Both the position numbers and the translations under genes were made by a program. From Nocardioides daeguensis (GTDB lineage Bacteria; Actinomycetota; Actinomycetes; Propionibacteriales; Nocardioidaceae): DNA of 64,000 nt. Below are positions 49,753 through 59,089 of the stretch, piece after piece; position 1 is the stretch's first letter; the number at the start of each line of letters is the position of its first letter. The notes under the pieces are model-generated. The model was not told the origin of the DNA and searched no databases. It saw only the letters and a program-made list of their open reading frames with translations. Location: NCBI RefSeq assembly GCF_019192965.1, contig NZ_JAHTKU010000021.1, forward strand, positions 165,209-229,208, in the 5' to 3' direction.

Positions 49753-50636
49753 GCGTACACCACCTCGGGCTCGGGCTCCCAGATACGGGCGTTCTCCACG
49801 CCGGGCAGGCCGGCGAGCGCGCGGTACTCGCTCGCCATCGCCACCCAGTCGTCGGTCTCGGCGATGACCGCCGGCTTGCAGGCGATCGCGTCGCGCACGA
49901 CCGCGAAGGAGTCGCGGTTCGACACGAGCAGCGTGTAGAAGCCGTCGAAGGTCGCGCACAGCTCCTTCAGCGCCACCTCCACGTCCTTGCCGTCGGCGAG
50001 CGCCTTCGCGACGAAGCGCGCCCCCACCTCGGTGTCGTTCTCGCTGTCGAACTCCACGCCGGCGGCGCGCAGCTCGCGCCGGATCGTCGCGTGGTTGGAG
50101 AAGGAGCCGTTGTGGACCAGGCACTGGTCGGGGCCGACCGCGTACGGATGGCAGCCGGACGGGTCGACCGCGGACTCGGTCGCCATCCGGGTGTGCCCGA
50201 CGCCCTGCCAGCCCTGCGCCCCGGCCAGGCCCCACGAGGCGGCAAGGTCGCGGGGGGCGCCGACCCCCTTGAGCACGGCGAGGTCGGCGCCGAAGCCGGC
50301 GACCAGCGCGTCCGGGTACGCCGCGCGGGCCGCGGCGAGCAGCTCCTCGGACGGCACCGGGACGGTGACGACGAGCGTCGCGTCGACCGCGCGCACGGCG
50401 ACCGGCACGCCCAGCGCCGTACCGATCGCGGCCTCGACCTCGGCGGCGGGCAGGTCGAGCTCGAGCAGCGAGACGGCACCCTGGCCGGGCGGCGTCCAGG
50501 TCGGGTCGCCGTAGACGGCGACGCCGGCCGAGTCGGCGCCGCGGTCCTGCATCTCGCAGAGCATGTCGGTGAGCAGCTCCCCCAGCCGGGGGTGGAGCTC
50601 GGGGTTGCGCAGGTGCAACCCGACGATTCCACACAT
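49740..50636 (-). CDS. Class II glutamine amidotransferase subunit (GlxB/MgsA type)
   Basis: 298 residues. Cys2 after the initiator Met (MCGIVGLHL) is the Ntn nucleophile once Met is removed; MQDRGADSAGVAVYG, HTRMATESAVDPSGCHPY and LVHNGSFSNHATIRREL complete the glutaminase signature. A 100-residue insertion between the first and second motifs distinguishes it from GltB and fits GlxB. It frees ammonia or methylamine from a glutamine-type substrate and feeds the other two subunits. Genes order on the minus strand is GlnT, amidotransferase, GXGXG, FMN subunit, all tightly packed. Confidence 0.93.
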   Translation of the reverse strand: MCGIVGLHLRNPELHPRLGELLTDMLCEMQDRGADSAGVAVYGDPTWTPPGQGAVSLLELDLPAAEVEAAIGTALGVPVAVRAVDATLVVTVPVPSEELLAAARAAYPDALVAGFGADLAVLKGVGAPRDLAASWGLAGAQGWQGVGHTRMATESAVDPSGCHPYAVGPDQCLVHNGSFSNHATIRRELRAAGVEFDSENDTEVGARFVAKALADGKDVEVALKELCATFDGFYTLLVSNRDSFAVVRDAIACKPAVIAETDDWVAMASEYRALAGLPGVENARIWEPEPEVVYAWTR

Positions 50637-50672
50637 GTGGTCGTTCCTCTCGGTGGTCGGGTCGGTCGGGGC

Positions 50673-51971
50673 TCAGAAGGCGGTCAGGTAGCGGTCGACC
50701 TCCCACGCGCTCACGGCGGCGTGGTACTCGCGGAACTCCGCGCGCTTGAGGTCGGCGAAGTAGTCGGCGACACCGGGGCCGGCGGCGTCGAGCACGCCGC
50801 ACACGACCGGGTCGGCGACCATGAGCTCGATCGCCTCGAGCAGCGTGTTCGGCAGCTCGCCCTCGGGTCCGCCACCGAGCGGGCCGGGGTGGGCGCCGCG
50901 GGCGATCCCGTCGAGTCCGGCGCCCAGCGCCCCGGCGACGGCGAGGTAGGGGTTGGCCGACGCGTCGGCGCCCCGCATCTCGATGCGCTGGTCGTCGGGC
51001 ACCCGGATGTAGTGGGTGCGGTCGTTGCCGCCGTACGTCGGCGTGCGCGGGGCCCACGACGCACCGGACGCCGTGGCGACCGCCCCCGTGCGCTTGTAGG
51101 AGTTCACCGTCGGGGCGATCAGGCCCTGCAGCGCCTGGGCGTGCTCGAGGATGCCGGCCATGAAGGCGTAGGCGGTCGGCGAGAGGCCCAGCACCGCGTC
51201 GTCCTCGCCGGGGAAGACCGCGGTGTCCTGGGAGGTGAGCGAGAGGTGCAGGTGCAGCCCGCTGCCGGTGCGGTCGGCGAACGGCTTGGGCATGAAGGTC
51301 GCGATCATCCCGCGCTCGGCGGCCAGGACCGAGAGCAGGTAGCGCAGCGTGACCACGCGGTCGGCGGTGGTGAGGGCGTCGGCGTAGGCGAAGTTCTGCT
51401 CGAACTGCCCGTTGCCGTCCTCGTGGTCGTTGGCGTAGTTGCCCCAGCCGAGCTGGTTCATCGCCGTCGAGATCGAGGTGAGGTGGTCGTACATCCGGAA
51501 CACGCCGCGGGCGTCGTAGCAGGGCTGGGCGGCGTCGTCATGAGGATCGGCGGTGCGCAGGGCACCGTCGGCGTCGCGGCGGAGCAGGAAGTACTCGACC
51601 TCGGCGCCGACCCAGGGCTGGAAGCCCATCTCCGCGGCCCGGGCGATGACCGCCTTGAGGATGACGCGCGGCGCGAACGGCCACGGCTCGCCCGCGACGT
51701 GCGGGTCGCAGTGGACGAGCGCCAGCCCCTCCTTGACGAAGGGGATCGGGGTGAACGAGGAGACGTCGGGGACGGCGACCAGGTCGGGGTCGCGCGGCTC
51801 CTGGCCGATCGCCCCGACGGCGTACCCGGCGAAGCCGACGCCGTCCTCGGCGAGCTCGTCCACGGCCTCGACCGGCACCAGCTTGGCGCACGGCTTGCCG
51901 CGCAGGTCGACGAACAGCGCGAGGATGAACCGGGTGCCCGCCTGCTCGGCCAGCTCCTTCAGCGTCTCCAT
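50673..51971 (-). CDS. glnT: Glutamine synthetase homologue, GlnT/gamma-glutamylmethylamide synthetase type
   Basis: 432 residues, shorter than GlnA (about 470). Core signatures: AEVEYFLLRRD (metal Glu), GQFEQNFAYADALTTAD, MPKPFADRTGSGLHLHLSL (His and metal ligands), IAPTVNSYKR (substrate), and RIEMRGADASANPYLAVA (phosphate and metal). The adenylylation-site Tyr region of GlnA is missing, as in GlnT. It ligates glutamate to ammonia or an amine with ATP. Being the first gene before GlxB/C/D, it fits a gamma-glutamylmethylamide synthetase step of the N-methylglutamate pathway; glutamine synthesis is the alternative. Confidence 0.9.
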   Translation of the reverse strand: METLKELAEQAGTRFILALFVDLRGKPCAKLVPVEAVDELAEDGVGFAGYAVGAIGQEPRDPDLVAVPDVSSFTPIPFVKEGLALVHCDPHVAGEPWPFAPRVILKAVIARAAEMGFQPWVGAEVEYFLLRRDADGALRTADPHDDAAQPCYDARGVFRMYDHLTSISTAMNQLGWGNYANDHEDGNGQFEQNFAYADALTTADRVVTLRYLLSVLAAERGMIATFMPKPFADRTGSGLHLHLSLTSQDTAVFPGEDDAVLGLSPTAYAFMAGILEHAQALQGLIAPTVNSYKRTGAVATASGASWAPRTPTYGGNDRTHYIRVPDDQRIEMRGADASANPYLAVAGALGAGLDGIARGAHPGPLGGGPEGELPNTLLEAIELMVADPVVCGVLDAAGPGVADYFADLKRAEFREYHAAVSAWEVDRYLTAF

Positions 51972-51997
51972 CTCCGACTCCGTTTCTTTCGGTGAAT

Positions 51998-52015
51998 CAC
52001 TGTGTCCTCACAGTG
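51998..52015. promoter_or_regulatory. Palindrome CACTGTG-N4-CACAGTG upstream of the GlnT-type gene
   Basis: Perfect 7-4-7 palindrome, extended by flanking TGAAT and GTGAA, 27 bp upstream of the start. It is the best operator candidate for the XRE-cupin regulator of the operon. A half-site (CACTGT on the minus strand, 44014-44019) also lies before amt. Confidence 0.5.
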
Positions 52016-52185
52016 AACCGGGGAGATGTTTCGGGGCTGTTGCGCCCCGGAGAGATCCGGGTTTCCTTCTGCAGACGAGGCCGGGCATGACGACGGAGTC
52101 GGTGGTGATGCTCAGGTGCGCGTCCTCTCGGAGGCGGGAAGCGGGGGGGGGGGCCCGCCGTTCGCGCCGGAGTGGTGGTGCTGGT

Positions 52186-53046
52186 TCAGCGGGTGCCAGG
52201 AATGACGACGCCGCCCGAGGCGCCGGGCCAGCAGGTGAAACCGGCCGGAGCGTTGTAGCCCTCGGCGAGCAGGTCGAGGCACTTCGACACGAGGACGTTC
52301 GGGTCGTTGCTGATCGACTTCGACAGGATCTCGTTCGCCTTGGCCTGGGCTTCGGCGGTCTTCTGCGCCTGCTCGGCGATGCGTGTCTTGCTGACCTCGG
52401 TGATGTAGTCGTCGATCTTCTTCTGGGAGTCCTTGTCCAGCTTGACCAGGCTGATCGTGATCGACTCGATGTCGACCAGCGACTTGGTCTGCTTCAACAT
52501 CACGGCGGCAATCTCTGCTGCCAGCGCGGGATAGTCGGGCTTCGTTCCGGTCGCACCAGCCAGGGTCAGCGGGTCGAAGCCGGCGAACACGCTGTTCGTC
52601 GCGGCTTTGAACTGAGTCGAGACGACGGCGTCACGCAGGCTCTTGGTGGGGTCGTCCGACCGGAAGTCGGCATACACCTTGCTGGCGTTCTCAGCGCTGA
52701 CACTCCACCGGATCGTGGCGCTGATCGTGGCGGCGTTTCCGTCGCTGAGGCGGACTTCGATTCCCGAGTCGCCGTGGTACTCGTCGGTCTGGATCGTCGC
52801 ATCGATCTCGGTGACCTTCTGCCACGGTGCCTTGAAGTGGAGGCCGGACGAGAGCGTGTGGTCCGACGGCTTGCCGAACGTGGTGACGACGCCGACCTGC
52901 TTGGCCTGGACGGAGGTGACGCTCGCGACCAGCAGCGCGACCAGCGCAACGACGATGGGCGCAAGCCCGACCGCGCGTGGCTTGCCGAACGACAACCAGG
53001 CAAGCCCGCCGAGAATCAGCACGGCGGCCAGGAGGGTGATGAACAT
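52186..53046 (-). CDS. SPFH/band 7 domain membrane protein (prohibitin-like)
   Basis: 286 residues from ATG 53046: two hydrophobic helices at the N-terminus (ITLLAAVLILGGLAWLSFG and GLAPIVVALVALLVASVTS), then an SPFH domain (KQVGVVTTFGKPSDHTLSSGLHF, ATISATIRWSV) and a charged C-terminal coiled coil (KTRIAEQAQKTAEAQAKANEILSKSI). It would organise membrane complexes facing the cytoplasm or outside. Codon choice is slightly less G/C-biased than in neighbours, suggesting transfer. No partner (NfeD or protease) is next to it. The C-terminus after the coiled coil (SNDPNVLVSKCLDLLAEG) is unusual. Confidence 0.85.
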   Translation of the reverse strand: MFITLLAAVLILGGLAWLSFGKPRAVGLAPIVVALVALLVASVTSVQAKQVGVVTTFGKPSDHTLSSGLHFKAPWQKVTEIDATIQTDEYHGDSGIEVRLSDGNAATISATIRWSVSAENASKVYADFRSDDPTKSLRDAVVSTQFKAATNSVFAGFDPLTLAGATGTKPDYPALAAEIAAVMLKQTKSLVDIESITISLVKLDKDSQKKIDDYITEVSKTRIAEQAQKTAEAQAKANEILSKSISNDPNVLVSKCLDLLAEGYNAPAGFTCWPGASGGVVIPGTR

Positions 53047-53672
53047 GCAGGGTTTCCTTCCCCGAAGCGGGTTTGAGACTCGACTGTCCGGAGCGACAAG
53101 TAGTAGACGATCCAATCGGCCGGGATCTTGCGAGGGGGCGGGTCTCAAGCAGCGGGCCAGTCGCGCCGGAGCCCGACCGCCTCTTTCTGGTTGCCACGCG
53201 AGTGCCGTCGATCGGCGCGATCTCGTCGGTTCTGTCGAGGAAGCCGTTCTTGCCGCACGCCGGCGCCCGCCGGGCGGAGCACGACCGCGGCCACATCGCT
53301 ACACGTGGTCGTTTGCACGGGCACTGACACCCCACGCGACCCGCGCAAACGCAGTCCGGTCGCGGTGGCGCACAGAACCGGCCCAGGCACGGACGCGGCC
53401 CCGGATCCGAAGACCCGGCGCCCACACGTGGGTGTTTCACGAAACGCGCTGACCTGTGGCTTTGATCAGCCTCGCGGTTGAGACCTGCCGACCTCGGTAG
53501 GGTGGGAGGGTCAGCGGTAGCGGGCGCGCGCTGGGCTCCGGCGTGGCGGCCTTGGATTGCACCCTCGTGGTTCGCACCGCGGCCGGCAGGGTCCGCGGCC
53601 AGATCTGCGTGCCGGAGTAGCGCCGCTCGCGACTGTTGCCCGGGACGACCAGGGCCCGGCGGCGCAGGAGGG
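53047..53672. other. 626-bp stretch without a supported gene
   Basis: No frame here has convincing codon bias or start signals. At about 53553-53620 the plus strand reads VVRTAAGRVRGQI before a stop, resembling the N-terminus of type B carboxylesterases; this may be a gene remnant. The rest looks like decayed sequence between the SPFH gene and the next cassette. Confidence 0.5.
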
Positions 53673-54446
53673 CTACGGCATCAGCAGCAGGTCGATGCGC
53701 GCTCGCTCGTCGGCCTCGAGGTGCGGCCCGTAGTAGTCGACGAGGTCTTGTCGCGCCAGCGCCTCCGCCGTACGCCCGTCACGGTCACGGATCGCCTGGA
53801 GGTAGGCGCCGTGGCGCCGCAGCGTCTCCTGGATCAGCTCGGTGGGGTCGCCGGACTCCTTGAGGTTGTCGGTCGTCAGCTGCAGCACCGTGTCTCGGGC
53901 GAACTGGCTGCAGGCGCTGAACAGGGAGTTTCCGGAGCAGGCGGCGACGGCGAGGTGGAACGAGACGTCGGCTGCCGAGAAGTCCTCGAAGGAGACGTCC
54001 GCGGCGCGCTTCATGTCGGCGAACGCGTCCTCCATCGCCGCCAGCGTCTCGTCGTCGTGCAGCTCGGCCGCGAGACGAACCGCGCTTCCCTCGACGACCA
54101 TCCGGAACTCGATCAGCTCGCCGACCCCGATCTGACCGAGCTTCACGAAGGTCGTCAGCGCCTTCGCCAGTCGCGCCGAGGAGTTGGCCTGGACCGTCGC
54201 ACCGCCGGGGTCACCCGGTCGGGAGCGGATGATCCCGCCGCTCTCGAGGACCCGCAACGCCTCACGGACGGTTCCGCGGGAGACGCCGAACTGCGCCATC
54301 AGCTCGCGCTCCGAGGGCAACCTGTCCCCGGGGACGAGCTGGCCGGCGAACACCGCGTTCTCGATCTGCGCGACGACGCTCTCGTAGGCACGCACCGGCG
54401 TGACGTTGGTGAAGCGAGGCCTGGCCTCGTCGGGGGAACTGGTCAC
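53673..54446 (-). CDS. GntR family regulator, FadR subfamily (FCD domain)
   Basis: 257 residues from GTG 54446. Winged helix at about 20-80 (LPSERELMAQFGVSRGTVREALRVLESGG) and an FCD ligand domain (ELIEFRMVVEGSAVRLAAE..., FSAADVSFHLAVAACSGNSLFSA with the metal-binding Asp and His). FCD regulators usually sense carboxylic acids, which fits the uptake and CoA-activation genes of this cassette. The motif TGGTCCTACCA at 55751-55761, the consensus of this family, lies between the two divergent arms. Confidence 0.92.
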   Translation of the reverse strand: MTSSPDEARPRFTNVTPVRAYESVVAQIENAVFAGQLVPGDRLPSERELMAQFGVSRGTVREALRVLESGGIIRSRPGDPGGATVQANSSARLAKALTTFVKLGQIGVGELIEFRMVVEGSAVRLAAELHDDETLAAMEDAFADMKRAADVSFEDFSAADVSFHLAVAACSGNSLFSACSQFARDTVLQLTTDNLKESGDPTELIQETLRRHGAYLQAIRDRDGRTAEALARQDLVDYYGPHLEADERARIDLLLMP

Positions 54447-54472
54447 CGCCGGTACTCCTCGGGAGTGCGTTG

Positions 54473-55150
54473 CTAGAGCGGAAGATCGAGTGCAGCGAGC
54501 GTATCCGGCAATCCGGTGAGATCGGGCAGCACCCCGACGACCCGGGCCGGGTCGTGTGCCTCGCCTTCGCGGTTGACGAACACGCAGGGGACACCGAGCT
54601 CGGTGGCGGGGACGACGTCGTGGCGCCAGCTGCAGGCGACGTGGATCCACCCGCCCTCGGCGGGCTGGGCGCGGCGCCTGAACTCCTCGAAGTGTCCCCG
54701 TGCCGGCTTGTAGGACCCCACGTCCTCGGCCGTGACGACGAGGTCGATCGGCTCACCCAGGAGCGTCAGGGTCTTCTCGATGATGTCGTTGTCGACGTTG
54801 GACAAGATGGCCAGCTTCCATCCCTTCGCCTTGAGCGCAGCCAGGATGTCGGCGGTCTCGGTGAACGGCGGCCAGGTCGCCATGGTGTCGGCGAGGACGG
54901 TGGCGTGCTCGTCGTCGAGGTCGACGCCGTTCTCGGAGGCCGACGAGATCAGGCCGCGGCGCAGGATCTCGCGGTAGCTGAGGACGGGGCGTCGTTCCTG
55001 GAGCGCGGGCTCTGCCCGGTGGTAGCCGGCCAGCAGGTCGGCGACGCGAGCGGCGTCGACCTGGGCGAGGGCGCGTTCCATCCCGGTTCGCCAGTCGACG
55101 AGGGTTCCGTAGCAGTCGAAGGTGAGCCATCCGGGTTCGGTCGGGTTCAT
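54473..55150 (-). CDS. HAD superfamily hydrolase, haloacid dehalogenase type II-like
   Basis: 225 residues. Asp12 in FDCYGTLVDW is the nucleophile; LAILSNVDND carries motif II Ser, SYKPARGHF the motif III Lys, and CSWRHDVVPA motif IV. The overall order resembles (S)-2-haloacid dehalogenase, but the Asn two residues after the Ser in motif IV of true dehalogenases is not conserved here, so phosphatase or another activity is possible. It is 26 bp from the FadR-type gene and in the same direction as the thioesterase gene. A small G/C tandem repeat (GGGGCCAGGTC, 55190-55212) lies upstream. Confidence 0.85.
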   Translation of the reverse strand: MNPTEPGWLTFDCYGTLVDWRTGMERALAQVDAARVADLLAGYHRAEPALQERRPVLSYREILRRGLISSASENGVDLDDEHATVLADTMATWPPFTETADILAALKAKGWKLAILSNVDNDIIEKTLTLLGEPIDLVVTAEDVGSYKPARGHFEEFRRRAQPAEGGWIHVACSWRHDVVPATELGVPCVFVNREGEAHDPARVVGVLPDLTGLPDTLAALDLPL

Positions 55151-55218
55151 GTCGATCCTCGTTCCAGGTGCGGGGTTGCCGGGGAGATGCGGGGCCAGGT
55201 CCGGGGCCAGGTCGGGGG

Positions 55219-55659
55219 CTAGGCCCGGGGCCGGTTGTCGAGTCGGTCGGAGATCAGCCGGGCTTCCACGATCGCCCGCTCGTGCTCGATCACGGCGCAT
55301 TGTCCGGCGGCGTCACTGAGCACGACACGGAAGGTACGGCGGCCGCCCTTGCGGCCGGTCTGGGTCGCGACGGCGGTCAGGATCTCCCCCACCGGCGTCG
55401 GCGCCTGGTGGCTGATGGTCGCTGCGACGCCCACGGTGATCTGCCCGGCAGCCAGCTCGTGCGCGACGGCCTCGTGACAGGCCACCTCGGCGAGGCCGAG
55501 CACGAAGGGCGTCGACGCGGCCTCGGGGAACGTCGGGCCGAACGTGCGGGCGGTGTCCGCCGCGGTGACCTCCCGGCGAAGTGTCGCTGTCGGCAGCGCG
55601 GGTGCGTCGGCGCCCTCGGCGTGGGTGCGGTCGGCGGTCGTCTCCGGAGTCGGGTTCAT
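55219..55659 (-). CDS. Hotdog-fold thioesterase, fluoroacetyl-CoA thioesterase FlK-like
   Basis: 146 residues. The sequence (VTAADTARTFGPTFPEAASTPFVLGLAEVACHEAVA in parts; ITVGVAATISHQAPTPVGEILTAVA; RRTFRVVLSDAAGQCAVIEHERAIV) follows the FlK-like hotdog layout with the T/S-P, E and H active-site residues in order. FlK itself hydrolyses fluoroacetyl-CoA; homologues act on other small acyl-CoAs. Together with the HAD gene in front it suggests handling of a substituted small acid. It starts 136 bp from the divergent Liv operon and shares the operator region. Confidence 0.82.
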   Translation of the reverse strand: MNPTPETTADRTHAEGADAPALPTATLRREVTAADTARTFGPTFPEAASTPFVLGLAEVACHEAVAHELAAGQITVGVAATISHQAPTPVGEILTAVATQTGRKGGRRTFRVVLSDAAGQCAVIEHERAIVEARLISDRLDNRPRA

Positions 55660-55748
55660 CGCTGGTTCTCGTCCTTGCCTCGAAGGGCGGCAACAAATTT
55701 CGCCCAGGTGGTTGACACAGATCACTTGTCTGCCTTTCACTCTAGCAC

Positions 55749-55763
55749 ACTGGTCCTACCAGT
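55749..55763. promoter_or_regulatory. ACTGGT-N3-ACCAGT palindrome (FadR/GntR-type operator)
   Basis: Core TGGTCCTACCA equals the TGGTNNNACCA consensus of FCD-type GntR regulators. It lies 32 bp upstream of the Liv substrate-binding gene and 90 bp from the thioesterase start. A TTGACA (55712-55717) upstream could be the -35 element. Confidence 0.72.
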
Positions 55764-55794
55764 ACACTTCGAATCCGATCGCAGGAGGCGCGGC

Positions 55795-57012
55795 ATGGTC
55801 GCGAACACAGGCACGGCATCTCGGACCACCCACCCATGGCGGCGCCAGGGACGCCCCCGCAGGCTCGGCACGCTGCTGGTCGCCACGGCGTCCGTTGCCG
55901 TGCTGGCGTCGGCCTGCGCGACTCGCGAGTCCGACGGAGGGGTGGCCGCCGACGGCGACCTCGCCATCGCCGTCGGCGTCCCGCTCTCGGGCCCGTACGC
56001 ACGGGCGGGGCGTGAGACGGTCAACGCGGTCAAGATCGCGGTCGCCGAGATCAACAAGGCCGGCGGCCTCGACGGCCGCAAGGTCAAGGTCGTGGAGGGC
56101 GACGACCAGGGTGAGCCGCAGACCGGACAGTCGGTCGCGCAGAAGTTCTGCGACGACGACGCGGTCGTGGCTGTCATCGGTCACTACAACAGTGGCGTCA
56201 CCATCCCGGCGTCCGACGTCTACCAGCGGTGCGGTCTGGCGCAGGTGTCGCCGCTCAGCTCCAACCCCGACGTCACCAGCCGGGGCCTGGACAACGTCTT
56301 CCGGGTCGGCGCACGCGACGACTACATGGGGCCGGCGCTGGCGACCTACCTCGCGACCGAGACCGACTACACCGAGGTCGGCACGATCGACGACCAGTCC
56401 AGCTATGGCGTCGGGCTGGTGGACCAGTTCACCGCGCAGGCGAAGTCCCAGGGTCTGGACATCGTCAAGTCCGCCGCCATCAAGGCCGGCGACAAGGACT
56501 TCCGGGCGGTCCTGGGAACGTTCCCCGACGACACGCAGGTCATCTACTTCGGTGGCTACCCCGCTGACGCGGCACTGCTCGCCCAGCAGGCACGCGAGGT
56601 CGGCCTCGATGTCGTGCTCGCCGGCGGCGACGGGCTCTTCGACCCGGACCTGTTGAAGGGCGGCGACGCGGTCGAGGGCACGCTCCTCACCGCGAGCGCG
56701 GGCAATCCGACCGACGAGGCTCAGGCGTTCCTCGACGCCTACCGCGCCGAGTACGGGCAGCCGTCGGGCTACGGGCTGCTCGAGTACAACGCGGCGCGCC
56801 TCGTTCTCCAGGCGCTCGGCGAGGTGGACGACCTCAGCCGCGACGCCGTCGTCGACGCGATCAGCGCGGTGAGCTATCCGCCGGTCGAGGGTGGCGAGCC
56901 GATCGAGTTCGACGACAACGGCGACAACACCAACGCCGAGGTCCACATCTTCACCGTCCGGACCGGTCGGTTCGACGAGGTGGCCGTGCTCAAGCCGGAC
57001 GACTTCCGATGA
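55795..57012 (+). CDS. Branched-chain amino acid-type ABC transporter substrate-binding lipoprotein
   Basis: 405 residues: lipoprotein signal (basic N-region, LLVATASVAVLASAC, lipid Cys) and a periplasmic-binding-type I fold (VGVPLSGPYARAGRETVNAVKIAVAEINKAGG; VAVIGHYNSGVTIPASDVYQ; DYTEVGTIDDQSSYGVGL). It captures the substrate of the Liv-type importer outside the membrane. AGGAGG lies 6 bp before ATG 55795. The substrate need not be a branched-chain amino acid; genes around it suggest a carboxylate. Confidence 0.93.
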   Translation: MVANTGTASRTTHPWRRQGRPRRLGTLLVATASVAVLASACATRESDGGVAADGDLAIAVGVPLSGPYARAGRETVNAVKIAVAEINKAGGLDGRKVKVVEGDDQGEPQTGQSVAQKFCDDDAVVAVIGHYNSGVTIPASDVYQRCGLAQVSPLSSNPDVTSRGLDNVFRVGARDDYMGPALATYLATETDYTEVGTIDDQSSYGVGLVDQFTAQAKSQGLDIVKSAAIKAGDKDFRAVLGTFPDDTQVIYFGGYPADAALLAQQAREVGLDVVLAGGDGLFDPDLLKGGDAVEGTLLTASAGNPTDEAQAFLDAYRAEYGQPSGYGLLEYNAARLVLQALGEVDDLSRDAVVDAISAVSYPPVEGGEPIEFDDNGDNTNAEVHIFTVRTGRFDEVAVLKPDDFR

Positions 57013-57065
57013 GCGCGCATCTGGTGGCCGCCAGGTCGGCACGAGTACCCGGGGAGGGATGAGCG

Positions 57066-58003
<938 letters not shown>

Positions 58004-58004
<1 letters not shown>

Positions 58005-59089
58005 TGACCGCGCTGATGGAAGGTCGGGAGGCGAAGACACGCCTCCCGTCGCCCGACGCGGCGTCGCGGCGAAGTGCAGCGAAGCAGGCCGGCATCCTCG
58101 CGATCGTCTGCGCGCTCGTTCTGCTCGCCGCCCCGAGCGACTACACCGTGCGCATCGCGACGATGATCCTGATCTACGCCGCGCTGGCCATGGGTCTCAA
58201 CGTCGTGGTGGGCCTGGCCGGCCTGCTGGACCTGGGGTTCATCGCCTTCTTCGGGGTCGGGGCCTATAGCTACGCCCTGTTGGCGAGCAACCTGCACGAC
58301 ATCCACATCAACTTCTGGCTCATGGTGCCGGTCGGCATGTTGGCCGCAGCCCTGCTCGGGGTGGTCGTCGGCCTGCCTGCCCTGCGGACGCACGGCGACT
58401 ACCTCGCCATCGTCACGCTGGGATTCGGCGAGATCGTCTTCATCCTGCTGGTCAACCTGGACCGGCCGATCAACATCACCAACGGTCCCCAGGGTGTGCT
58501 CGGCATCGACCTGCCCGCCGTCGGCGGCTGGCAGATCGGCCGCGAGGACGTCTACCTGGGCCCCATCGGGCTCACCACGACGATGCAGTTCTTCGTGCTG
58601 GCTGCCCTGTACACCGCCGGCGTCATGTACTGCGCGCTGCGCCTGCGCGACGCCCGGCTGGGTCGGGCGTGGCGAGCCATGCAGGAGAGCGAGGCAGCGA
58701 CGAGCTCGTGCGGCGTGAGCATCGTGCGCGCGAAGCTGTCGGCGTTCGTGTTCGGCGCGAGCGTGGCTGGTGGCGCCGGGGTGCTCACCGCCGCCTGGTA
58801 CGGCTCGGTGTTCCCCGACAGCTTCTTGTTCTCCGAGTCGATCAAGGTGCTCGCCATGGTGGTGCTGGGCGGGATCGGGAGCGTCTGGGGAGCGCTCGCC
58901 GGCGCTGTGGTGCTCGTCTTCATGCCCGAGCTGCTGCGCGAGTTCGACCAGTACCGGCTGCTCATCTTCGGCCTCGTGCTGGTCCTGGTGATGCGGCTGC
59001 GCCCCCAGGGCCTGTTCGCGAGCGGCACCCCACGCGTACGGCGCTGGACGCTGCGACGCTCCACGACTCGACGAGGAGGAAGCTCATGA
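58004..59089 (+). CDS. livM: LivM-type ABC transporter permease
   Basis: 361 residues, nine or so helices. GLNVVVGLAGLLDLGFIAFFGVGAYSYALL and AMVVLGGIGSVWGALAGAVVL are the family signatures. Start ATG 58004 overlaps livH; GTG 58001 is an alternative. The stop overlaps the LivG ATG by 4 bp. Confidence 0.93.

Noticed and set aside
53047..53672. tRNA or other RNA gene in the gap
   Set aside because: I found no cloverleaf-like pattern, B-box or conserved RNA motif.
54473..55659. Fluoroacetate resistance operon (FlK plus dehalogenase)
   Set aside because: Tempting, but the HAD protein lacks the conserved Asn of motif IV and FlK-like proteins are common with other substrates; kept only as a possibility.
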